NCBI GenBank assembly: GCA_005784505.1
Contig: VCAZ01000048.1
Coordinates: 1,635,761 to 1,699,760 of the forward strand
Length of the DNA stretch: 64,000 nucleotides
Direction of reading: 5' to 3'
Origin: Bagarius yarrelli
Lineage: Eukaryota > Chordata > Actinopteri > Siluriformes > Sisoridae
Part shown: one piece after another, positions 20,915 to 32,331 of the stretch
Position numbering within the stretch: position 1 is the first letter of the stretch
Layout of the letters: each line of letters starts with the position of its first letter
Notes under the pieces: generated by a model
Told to the model about the DNA's origin: nothing
What the model saw: only the letters and a program-made list of their open reading frames with translations
The model's database searches: none
Program-made: the position numbers and the translations under genes

Positions 20915-21289
20915 CAGTTAGCACTGAAAACGAGGTTAGGTATTTAAAAGCATTCCTCCTTTTCCCGGCTTTATGTCTGTTGATTTTTTTCTGCCACTTT
21001 GCAGGCTATGATGCTGCTGTCTGGTATTTTCTCTCTGAAAGTCTGTTTGATAGCTCTTTTATTGTTCATTTATTGATTGTCCAAAATCAAACCTAATCTA
21101 ATTCAGAAAATATTCAGATTCTGTTAGTTGCAACAACAAACAGAATGTACCAAGAGCACAATTGGAGGAAAAAAAATATCAAATACACAAATATAATAAT
21201 ACACATTTATAATAACATAAGCAACATTTTGCGAAAGTTCTACAAAACATGCACAGAACTATACGCCATAGATATATTTTTCCTAATGA

Positions 21290-21905
21290 TTGTGTATCTG
21301 TTACTTAAATGTGTTTCAAATTTAGACCCTACGTTCCCAACTCACCCATGATTGTGTCTCACCTAAACTTTTGCCACAAAGTTTAACGCATACTGTTGTC
21401 TAGATTGTCGCTTTATTATGTAGCATTATAATTTCTCCTGATCTCAATAATTCTATTAGGACTGCATAAAAAATCCCCACAGCCATACTCCACAATCTAC
21501 TCAATTATCCTTTCCAGAAGTGTAGAGGGTGTTATTATAAGAGAAAGATTGAGATTAAATCTGAAAAACGTATGTTAATGGACCTATCTACACCCGGTCA
21601 TTTCATCTGTTTTTTTTCTGATTGGTCCAAACAGTTCCAGAGTTTCGTCTCAGCGAAATGAATACAGGTCCAGTTTTATCTGCAATACTTCCCAGACCAC
21701 CTTCTGACATGGTTTGAGAGATTGGATTCATATCCGACTCGAATATGATTTTAAAGGGCATTTACACCTGGTCTGTTTATGATTGGATAGCTAAGTGAAA
21801 ATCAGAAAAAAAACACATGAAATTTACCGGGTGTAAACAAAGAACACATATAAACCCACAAATATGCTGTTTGGGTGTCCTAATACTTTTGGTTATGTAA
21901 ATGTA
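21290..21905 (+). mobile_element. Degenerate Tc1-like non-autonomous element
   Basis: The stretch shows scrambled Tc1-like motifs: TTTTGCCACAAAGTTTAACG, CCCCACAGCCATACTCCACA, CCAGAAGTGTAGAGGGTGTT and the terminal GGTGTCCTAATACTTTTGGT followed by TATGTAAATGTA. Related copies are at 34657-35085 and 55480-56013. It is interrupted by a second element at 21588-21836. Confidence 0.6.
21588..21836. mobile_element. Inverted-repeat transposon nested in the Tc1-like relic
   Basis: Ends CTACACCCGGT and ACCGGGTGTAA form terminal inverted repeats of about 10 bp around a 249-bp insert with no coding capacity. Sequence on both sides belongs to the Tc1-like relic, so this insertion is younger. Confidence 0.6.
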
Positions 21906-24195
21906 TATATAAACTAGTAATCTAGGAGCTCCAGTTGTGTGCGTTAATAAAAAGTCTCTTAGCTAACACGCTAGAAATGAATTAATAATTAAAAAACAAT
22001 AAAGGCCGAAAGAATAATTAAACTTCATTCATTATACAATGCACATCCTGGCCTCCTTGACAGGCTGACATTATTTTTGATTTTTCAGTTTCCTCCTTGC
22101 TCTGTGTTAATATGTCCCCCGGAGCTTTCTGCTGCACTCCATTGACTCCTGACTGAAGGTTGAAGCTTATAAGCAAGAAGAAATCGCAGCAGTCTCATTT
22201 TTGAGAGAATGATATATGGTTGATTATAATATCTATTTATAATCCATCTGTGTTAAAAAACAAAACCAAACACTGGTTTCTTTCAGTCTGCTGCTGTGCT
22301 AATGCCACGGTGACTGAACACTCAACCACACACACACACACATCTAATACCCATGGATTAATTACAGCTCTACTGGGCCTTTTCATACTAATGAATTGGC
22401 ATGCTGTGTGTGGCGGCTGGAGGGACTGACCTTTCTGTCTCGAGTACATATAGACTTTCTATGCACAGAGTCGCCCCGATGCAAATGTGGACTGGGAGGA
22501 GGAAAAGAGTTAAAGCACTAGAAAAGCCTTGCATAATGCATTCTTGACCTCGAATGATACGGTTTCTTTAATTATTTAATAACGGACTATCCCAGCATAT
22601 TTCTCTCTAATCTCTATACACTCAATCATTAGCATTTAAACTGAGAAAAGAAATTTAAAACCAACTTACTTAAAATTCTCCTGTAATGCAAGTCTAAGAA
22701 CCTTCACTGAAATCTAGCGTTAACCCTGACACTGTGTCTGGGTCAAATCTGACCTGTTTTAACATTTGACAGCAATAAAAATAACTGAAATATTATATTT
22801 CACATTATATTTATACACACAAATGGGGGAAAAATGTCAAATATTATATTTTTGTACAGGTGCTACCATGTTTTGTACATTGAGGTTGTTCCGGGTCAGA
22901 TTTGTCTTATCTGTAGTAAAATAGATTGTTAGATTTACTGATGTGTGTTAAATCAAGGGGGGGACAATGAAAAAAAAATAATCATTGATGGCAACGAGGA
23001 AAGTGTCGCATCCTATTCGACCAAAATATTCTGAATATATAAATGTTATATAACATAAAATGGGAAATTATTATAGCTGTTATGTTTTCATATCTTAGGT
23101 AAAATTGGACATTCCATTATGTCATAGTAGATATTTCTATTCCAAAAAAATTGTAGTGTAAAAACCAAATACACTCTCTCTGGTCCCGGATACATTAATT
23201 AAGGACTTAATATCCGTTTATTAATGTCAGGCTATTTATATATTTATAAAAAGATCAGTAGTTTATAATTTGGTGTAAATACTTATTATAAGGGTATTAA
23301 TAGACCATACTGCAACGACATGGAATATAAACAGTATGTAAGGGGGTTAGAATGCAATAGCGAAATAATAAAAAGGAAGATTAGTAATAAGTAATAGAAT
23401 TATGTTGGGGTTTTTTTTTTCAATTTTCACTGTTAAAATAACTTTTTTTATATTCAATTTTATATTCAATAAACACAGTATTGCAGAAACACCAGGCAAG
23501 AGATGGGAAAACCTGCTGGATGGAAAGTATACAGATTTAAAGCTCAATCAACTAACAGGTCTGACTGATGAATAAATAAAAGAATTAAAGAGTAATACAA
23601 GCATCACATCCATTTTTTTCTTGTAGGTTTCATGGAAATTTGATTTACTTTATTTCTCATGACAGGGAAAATATTACACGATAATTATGTAAAACTATAA
23701 TCGGTTTTGCACAGCCATGAGGGATTTGAAGCAGAGTGAAATTCTTGGTAATTTACATCAAATGTGATTTCAGTGTCTAAAACACAAAGTGGTAGGTATC
23801 TCCATCTCCCAGATGGCTGGTGTTGATGTGGGGGGAAAATTAATTTTGCCATATGTGAATGTTCTTCCCGTCAGGCTGCGATGAGTGGAAAATCGGTGAT
23901 AGGATGGGTTTTTTTTTTTTTTTTTTTAGAGGTTCTGAGACACCAGCCTAAGTTAGGTTAGTGTCTGTTTTTGGACTGAGCTCTTCATTAGCTATCCTGC
24001 ATCGAGCTGAGATAGAGAAAGACTGGATTGGTGTCTGGATGAGTGTTTACTCATGCTGGCTGCACACTCTCGGCATGGCTAGACTTTCAGAATAAAGCGC
24101 CCTCTCCTCCTCCTCCTCTTCCTCTTTTGCTCTCTGTCAAGGGCAAACAGATTTACTCCTGCCAGCAGAGACGCATGTGAGACTGCGATTCAGGT
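21906..24195. other. Intergenic, no genes recognised
   Basis: AT-rich DNA between chn1 and chrna1. Around 22730-22920 are GGGTCAAATCTGACC and CGGGTCAGATTTG, possibly a small decayed repeat. About 23640-23880 is repeat-free and may be a conserved non-coding block (contains CCAGATGG). No coding exon could be supported. Confidence 0.25.
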
Positions 24196-24199
24196 GGCA

Positions 24200-24243
<44 letters not shown>

Positions 24244-24260
24244 AAATGTGTGTGTGGGTA
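24200..24260. repeat. (GT)n microsatellite
   Basis: About 21 GT units (to 24242) followed by a short imperfect extension. Confidence 0.9.
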
Positions 24261-25109
24261 GGACAGTGGGTGTGAGGGATACTGATCTCTCTTAATTCTG
24301 CACTTGCCAGATCTGCCACTCTGCCTCTAAATAAGATGAATGATTCAGGGCTGTAAGTAAAACAGTTTCGGGAGGGGATGCAGGAGAAAATGGAGTCTGC
24401 TGGAGCATGGAGGGGGTCCCTGTGTGGGGAAATTATTTCTGTCTGGTAAAGGGAAGGTTTTGTCAGCACAGCGGCTGTGGATCGGCAAGGCCAGCGACTA
24501 TTAGGAAGAGGCTAGTGATTAAATCCATCCAATCATACCTGAGATGCTAAATGTGTTTCTGCTTGGAAATCTTCTACGAACTGAATAGAAAAAATCTTTC
24601 AGGAGGGCCCAGAACTGATAGAAGGGATGGAGCATTAAATTTGCAGATGAAGCATGTGTGAATAGCGAGAAAAGCCACAGCGATGTCAAGCTCAGCAATC
24701 TGGAAAAGTCAAACGCAAAGCTGTGGCCTCTCAGCACCGACTTGTGACAATGATGCAGTCGGTCATGTTAATATAATAAGCGTATGCTGAGAGGCTTTAT
24801 TGTGATTATTCTATTTAATATACAGTATAAAAATATAAAGCATGAAAAACAATACTGCTAACACACTACCCCAACAAATATTGTATATTCAGCATATTTA
24901 CAAACATTGTGGTTATATAACTAAGCCCTAAACACAAATTTATAAATTAAAAGTTGAATAAAAGTTAAATGTCTATTTTATCTAAAAATCATTTTTCTCT
25001 GCTTTATAATCTCCAAAAGCAAAGCTCTTCTGTGAGATCTGCCCATAAGGATTATCCTTCACTCACTAAGCGCATAAAAAAACCTCAGTCACCCATAAGC
25101 TAGTCACGG
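24261..25109. other. Intergenic, no feature recognised
   Basis: No exon, SINE or transposon end stands out in this interval. Confidence 0.3.
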
Positions 25110-25340
25110 TTCACAGCATGTTCTTTCCTTGGCCCATGTTTGGTGGGTACTAACCACATACCGTTGTAAACACCCCCAGAAGACCTTCTATACTGGAGTC
25201 GCATCAAAAATTCCAGTTCCCTAGCCTTGTCCTAGCGCTTGTCCAATTTTTCCCTTTCCCTGACAGCCGCAGTTACAATTTTCTGATCAACAGGCACGCT
25301 TTTGAAAACGGGGGACGAGAAGAAATTAGCTTGCTTCTGA
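25110..25340 (+). mobile_element. Tc1-like element relic
   Basis: GGTGGGTACTAACCACATAC, then ACACCCCCAGAAGACC and CTTGTCCTAGCGCTTGTCCA followed by ATTTTTCCCTTTCC, closely parallels the 3' untranslated part of a very common fish Tc1-like element. Neither a transposase frame nor terminal repeats are intact. A further piece of the same family end may lie at 26611-26665. Confidence 0.5.
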
Positions 25341-25610
25341 AAACGAACATCACATTAATTATAATTCCAGCCGTACGTCAATGATTATTTTTTTAAATGT
25401 TTATTTCAGATGTCTTCAAGTGACAAGGTGAAAATAAATGACGTTTTTGGTTGGTGTTAGACAGTGAACGTTACAGCGCTTTTTTTCCTAATAGTGCTAT
25501 TAATAGCGGTCCACAAACAGGCAGGATATTAAGTAGTCGTAATTGTGCTTGTTTCAGCTGCAAAAAAGCAACACAGAAAATATTGCCTTGTTTTTTCAAA
25601 GGGCAAATAA

Positions 25611-26061
25611 GGTGTGTGTCCCGAAACGTTAGAAGAGGTTTGGATGCAAACACAGTATTTTATTGAAAGAATAAACAAAGAAAATGAAAACATTAAACTA
25701 AACTAAACTAACACATCCAGACCAGACCTGACATAACTTGAAACTAAACCTGAACCTGAACCTGTAGCATAACATGACATAGACATCAAGCAAGACTAAG
25801 ACAGACTGAAACACAGGGGTATGAATTCACAACCTAATGGGGGAAACAATTACCTAAAGACAGAGACTCACCTGAACACAGTGAGAAACACATTACCAAA
25901 CTTAACCAATGGAGACATGACACATGGACAGGGGAATCACATGACAAGACATAAACAAACTCTGAGCATGTGGACTTGAACATGAACACATAAAGTCTCG
26001 CTGTTGCCCTCCGGTGGCTTGGCAGGGCAACACACACAACAAGCCTGACAAAGTCCTGACA
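25611..26061 (-). mobile_element. Possible solo LTR
   Basis: On the minus strand the block starts TGTCAGGACTTTGTCAGGC, contains CCACCGGAGGGCAACAGC, and has AATAAA near its end (complement at about 25670) before finishing ...GGGACACACA. The TG...CA ends, about 450 bp length and late poly(A) signal suit an LTR. No matching LTR, internal genes or clear target-site duplication were found, so it would be a solo LTR or another retroposon. Confidence 0.4.
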
Positions 26062-26610
26062 GTACGTTGATAGAAATACTAAACATGTCCAGTCTTTATG
26101 AAATGCCATCTGTCATCATTTTCTGGAAATCTCTGATGGACACGTCCTCTCCCATCTTCTAAGATGGCATTGTAACACATGTTAACTGTAAACACATAGT
26201 GGAGAGGGGGTATCGATTTGATAGTTTAATTAATAGCTTTATATCAAATGATTTAATATGATGTGACTTTATTTAAAGCTTCATAACCTTATAACCATCC
26301 CATGTAAATATTAACTACTACTAAGCTAAATATCTGAAATAACAGAAACCAAATTTATTAAAGTAAAATTGTAAAAGTTTGAAAGTTGAGACATCCCACA
26401 CAAAAAAGCTGGTCTGCTGGATTCGGCATTCAGGCATTTTACTCAATTTGATTATTTATATGTTCTTCCTGATTTCTGATGAATTACATTTAAGTTTAAT
26501 ATAGCTTATAGTTTAATATAGCTTACTTATGCTTATACCAAAAGTCTGGTAACAACCATAACCAGTCCCAGCCACCCCACCACAACCCCGAAAATGTCTC
26601 CTGCACCCCT
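26062..26610. other. Intergenic stretch upstream of chrna1
   Basis: AT-rich with no recognisable exon or repeat. Confidence 0.3.
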
Positions 26611-26929
26611 GCTGATCAGTGTTATTTGCTTCACCTGTCATTGGGTTTATTGTTAAGTCTGATTGGGGAATGTGCTGTGTATGAGCTACACATGGGCGAA
26701 GGGTTTAGAGGAGTATTTGTCTCTGGTTTCATGTGTTGCACAGCGGATGAATTTGACCCTGCAGTATCATTAAGCAGAGCAAAGAGGTCTGGACTAGGAA
26801 CTGGACTAGAATAATAAAAACCATTTACACCGGATATGTAAAAAAAAAGCCGTGAGCAAAGTTAACTTGTGGGGGTTTTTTTTGAGAAGCGACACCAGGT
26901 TCTTCTTTTTGTGCATAAATCCCAGGGTC
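26611..26929 (+). promoter_or_regulatory. chrna1: Putative chrna1 promoter and leader, partly transposon-derived
   Basis: The region before the chrna1 start carries E-boxes CACCTG (26632-26637) and CACATG (26689-26694), two ATTGG (inverted CCAAT) motifs and an AATAAAAA stretch near 26813 that could act as a TATA-like element. Muscle receptor subunit genes are typically driven by E-boxes bound by MyoD-family factors. The segment 26611-26665 (GTGTTATTTGCTTCACCTGT...) resembles the end of a Tc1-like repeat, so one E-box may have come with a transposon. Confidence 0.4.
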
Positions 26930-29900
26930 ATGAAGTGGCTTCATTTGGTGGTTCTGTTCCTCTCTGTTTCTACAGGTACAGTTTGGCATGTTTCTCTGTA
27001 TAATCATTTGAAATTAAAATGCAAATTAGATATGCTGAGATGTTGATAATGTCCATGGATGCATGCATTTGACTGTAGTGATTTTTAAAGATAATGTCAG
27101 GAATGTAATGTGTTCTAAACTGATAGTTTGGACTATAAGATCTAATAAATAGCATTGAACATATAATGTATGATTAAAATGATCAAACAAACGGAAACAT
27201 TGTAGTATAAACATTTTGTCATAAAGGACATAGCAAGTTACACAAGCCTGAACGGTTTCTCACGTATTTTTAAATAAAAATAAGACAAATATTTACTCTT
27301 TTAATTCATTAAAGAGTTATGATATTTACAGTGCAAAAATATTTTAACTCAAAGGTGAAAGAGGAGCTGTTATGTCCGTTTGCTGTATGGGAGATGAAAT
27401 AGCTTGCTGTTTTTAGCCTGCATAACACATTTATTTGATTGACAGCTTCAGATGTCCTCTTTTTTTAACCGCCCTTGTGGAGATCTGCAGACTGTTGTAA
27501 ATGATATATATATGAATGAACGCAGATTTGGATCAAAGCACAGACAGATAATAATAATTAAATGAATTGTGCGTAATAATTCCATGTAACGTCTGTTCAT
27601 TATAATTATTGAAATGATTGTGTTATGTAAATAAACCGAATTCAAATGTCACACGTGTCACCTGATCTAGTAAGAAAACGGAAATGAACAGAAATGTGAA
27701 TGGCTGGGAATTGCAGACATGAAATACCAATGGAAACTTAGAGAGGGTTTCTGGTAACTCGAGCCTTGGTGGAATTTTCACACATTCATTTTCGTCTATA
27801 ACAGCAGGAGAAATCAGGCTGCCAGAATATGATACTTTATATGAGCCTTAACCTCTGCGTCTACTACACTTTGTTTACAGGTCTCAAATTTGCGCCACAT
27901 TTCGTTTTGGTTTTTTTTGTTTGGTTTTTTTTTTACAGCACTTTATAGCAGCCTTAGCAAATTGTTTACAAAATATGCAGCAAAAATCATTAAAAGGTGT
28001 TGAACTGGCATGAGCATGGGTTCATTATCCAGCCCCACCAAGCTGCCAGTGCTGGGCCTCTGATTAAGGCTCTTCACTGCTTGAATAGATTAAAAATTAG
28101 ATAATTGTAAGTTGCTCTTGATAAGGGCGTCCACCAAATTCCAGGAATGTAAAAGTAAAATGATGGTCTGTGTGTTTTGTGTTGAGCAGGACTGGTGGGC
28201 TGCTCAGAGGTTGAGACAGGTCTAGTGAAAAAGCTCTTCACTGGATATAATAAAGTGGTCAGACCTGTGAATCACTTTAAAGACGCTGTGGTGGTCACCG
28301 TAGGACTGCAACTAATTCAGCTCATTAGTGTGGTATGATCATCACAATGACAAAGTTCTTCCATAGGTTCACCTTATAAAGCTGCTATTTAGTCTTACAT
28401 TTTGAAAATAATCACTAAACCTACTGACTTTTCACTGACAGGATGAGGTCAACCAAATTGTCACAACCAACGTACGTCTGAAACAGGTACCTGTGTATTT
28501 ATCTGAATTATTTACTAGGAAAAAAGAAAGTAACACTTAGTAGTAATATTCGCTTTAAAGATTTTCATAAGAATAATTTCATATAACTTCAATAACTTTT
28601 TTTTAAGCAATGGAAAGACGTGAACCTGCAGTGGAACCCAGAGGAGTATGGAGGAATAAAAAAGATCCGAGTTCCAAGCACAGACATCTGGAGACCTGAC
28701 CTCGTTCTCTATAACAAGTACAACATCAGATCTGTTTTATTTCTTCTGTCTTCTTCATTTCAACACATTTTGTAAAATTAGCAGACTGTGTGAGTTTGAG
28801 TCTCAGGATTATTGTTCTGGTGTACATTTTCCTCAGATGTGTTGTGTGCATGCAATTTGTCAAAGCAGCTTTCATGTAGCATCAGACAAAAAATCTAGAC
28901 CTTTCCTGCTTTAGGACAACTTATAAAACTACTTCATGTTTAAAAAACACGTGCTTATGCTAGTACGGATAGCTTAGAGAAGCATCAGGCTGTTAGAGAA
29001 ATGTAGATACACAGCATAACAGGCACGCACACACAGCTGTTTGTTTGTTTGTTTGAGGGAAACAGCTGTGCACCTCTGTATGTGTAAGAAACCTGTGCTA
29101 ATTGCCGTGCTGGTTGCTTAGCCTGTGATTGGAAAGGCTGAAGGCAGACGACATCCTCTCCTGCTTGAAATCTCTTCCTGTTTTTCTCTCATTTTATTCT
29201 TCTTTTTACTATTTTCTAGTATTATCTAGTAATGTTTTTTTTTTTATTCTAGTACTTTGTCACTGTAGAGCATCTTGATATAGATTTATTTTTCTAGATT
29301 ATTACAAGAACTTGATGGTGTTTCTTTTTTTTGTACCTTTATAGTGCTGACGGTGACTTTGCCATCGTACATGAGACCAAAGTTTTGCTAGAATACACGG
29401 GAATGATCACCTGGAACCCACCTGCCATCTTTAAGAGCTACTGCGAGATCATCGTGCTTCACTTCCCCTTCGACTTGCAGAACTGCAGCATGAAACTCGG
29501 AACATGGACATTTGATGGAAATCTTGTCGTTATCAATCCTGTAATGACATCACCTTATATCTTACTGAGAATTTATAAATAGCTCACTTAATTTATTATG
29601 GTTCACGGCTCAATAGCAAAGTTGTGAGGGGGTGAAACGTCTCAGTGGCCGGGAAACATTTACATATGTCAAACAGAGACTATAGAGAAAAATAAACTAG
29701 GAAGTACAATAAAAATATTGGAAAAATAGAATATATAATGATTAAAATATAATGATATATTGATGTGTAATACATCAACCCTATATATATTAGAACTTGA
29801 GTCTAAATACAGATTTTGTACAATAGCTAATACAATTCCACATACCGGCTATTTTTATGAAGATTATTTAATTTTTTTCAAACAAAACTTCAGCTTGGTC

Positions 29901-32296
29901 GACCCTTTTAAAATCTCAGTTGATCAAATTCTGATCCATTCACAAATTCTCACTCCATTCAGTTCACTAACTAACTAAGATGGACATTCTTCTGTGTCTC
30001 TCAGGACAGCGATCGGCCAGACCTGAGCAACTTTATGGAAAGTGGCGAGTGGGTGATGAAGGACTACAGGAGCTGGAAGCACTGGGTTTATTATGCCTGC
30101 TGCCAAGACACTCCATACCTGGATATCACCTACCACTTCCTCCTGCTGAGACTGCCACTCTACTTCATCGTCAATGTGATCATCCCCTGCATCCTCTTCT
30201 CCTTCCTGACTGGCCTGGTCTTCTATCTGCCCACAGACTCAGGTATGATCTTGCTTCTAACACATATTTGGAATGGGGGGATGAATACACGGTTGAGTGG
30301 ATGAATTAAACAGCATTTGTGACTGACACAAACAGATGTTCAGTAAGGTTAAGGTCAGATCTCTTTTACTCCAACCTTCGGAAAACATGTCTCTATGAAG
30401 TTTAGGGGCTTTGTGCACAGGGGCATTGTCCTGCTGACACAGTGTTTAGGCCTCTTAGTTCTAGTAATGTGTACAGAAATTGTAATGCTAAAGCATATAG
30501 GCACATACTAGACAACTATTTATTCCATGCAACAATTATGAGAAGACTTTATGGCTATGCTGGTAAGGTGTCTTCCAACAGTGTATCTACAGCATGTAGA
30601 AGTGATGTTTTATGTGTTATCATGTCTTACTTTTACTCTAATGTATAATACATCACACAACACTCTCAGTAGCATGATTTTAGGAAGTACATGGCTAAAT
30701 GCCTAGATAAGATACAGGCTCAGAATTTAGGGGAAGTGTTAACACAGTGGTTAAGGTGTTGGACTGTGAATTGGTATATTAGTGTTCAACTCCCAGAAGC
30801 ACCAAGTTGCCACTTCTGGGCCCCTGAGTAAGGACCATAACCCCCAACTTCTCAGATAAAAGAGATAAATGTAAGTCGCTCTGGATAAGGGCTTCTACCA
30901 AATGCTGTAAATGTAAAATGTAAATTTGGTGGATCATTAAATAAAGCTTGAGTAGGTTATCAATGGTGTGATCGTAATTTTTCTTGCTGCTCCAATTGCT
31001 ATATTTTTTATGCATGGTTGTATTGTTATGTAGGTTTATGTTCCAGATTCCAGAAACCTACAGTAAATAAGCGACTTTGGCTGGAACAGTCGTGGAAAGG
31101 GCACAACACATGCAAACACACACACACACACACACGTTAGTGTCAGTGTTGATTCATCAGCTTAAGTCGCAGTCTTCTTGTTCAGTGAACCATGATAAAG
31201 GCAATAGTGCAATCTCCATAATCAGCACCCAGTCCTCCTGTGCAATAGCTCATGCTTAGAGAATCCTAAAGAGCTGACCAGCGCTAATATGAACCCTTTG
31301 TCGATTTCCCAAGACTCATCGGCCCCTGCACACTTACATTCCTTAATATTTATGACTGTGCACATTTCCTATTAGTTCCCCTGTAGTCATTTAATAATTT
31401 ATAGAAGCTGGGATGCATAACTGAATAATAAGCGAATATCCGAAGAGAGTTTGAAGCCAATTAGCAACATATACAGTAAATATTATTAACAATTTATAGA
31501 AGCAGACAAACCCAGGGTCAGAAAACAGGCAGGTGTCGAACAGGGGGCAAATGCAGGGTAATTTATAATGACTTTGAATTGGAATAGCGAAACCTTATAA
31601 GGGTAAACTGAAGTAAATAGGCATGTGACCGAGAGGGAAAAAATACCTGGATTTTTTCATTCTTTAAATTTTGTCACTATCTATTTTCACCCAGACGAGG
31701 ATGACTTTCCTGTTGAGTCTGGATCTTTGTTTTTTCCTCTAGATGTTTAAACAGCTAAAAAAAGAAATTAAATTGGATTGACTGGATGTGATGTGTTGTT
31801 TGGCTCAGCATGATTTTTTTTACCGAATATTCTCTTACTATTCTAATAATGTACAACCCTAAATATAAGGTTCAATAAATTAATGGACCTGCAAGCAGAC
31901 AGACAATTAAGATAAGTAAATTAAATTAATTAAACAATTTTGTTAATGTTTTGTTTTGATTTATATATTTATTTTTAATTGTCAATGTTTTGGTAAACAG
32001 CCTTTTATAGGGTAGTGGTAGTGCAGTGGTTAAGGTGTTGGATTGCTAATCGTAAGATCAGGGTTCTTGCCACTGCTGGGCCTCTGAGCAAGGCCCTTAA
32101 TCCTTTATTCCCTTAAAAGAATGTAGGGTTAAGGGAATAAAGAGTTAACCCCCAATTACTCAGTTGTATAGAAGATATAAATGTAAGTCGCTCTGGATAA
32201 GAACGTCTGCCAAATTTCGCAAATGTAAATGAAAAATTATATCTATATCACAAACCCAATGCCAACTGTCCTTTAGCTGTCACCCAGACCTTACGG

Positions 32297-32331
<35 letters not shown>

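Noticed and set aside
30035..30304. Alternative start of a short membrane protein
   Set aside because: This is chrna1 exon 6 (loop C and M1) read from an internal ATG and through the donor; it is not a separate gene.
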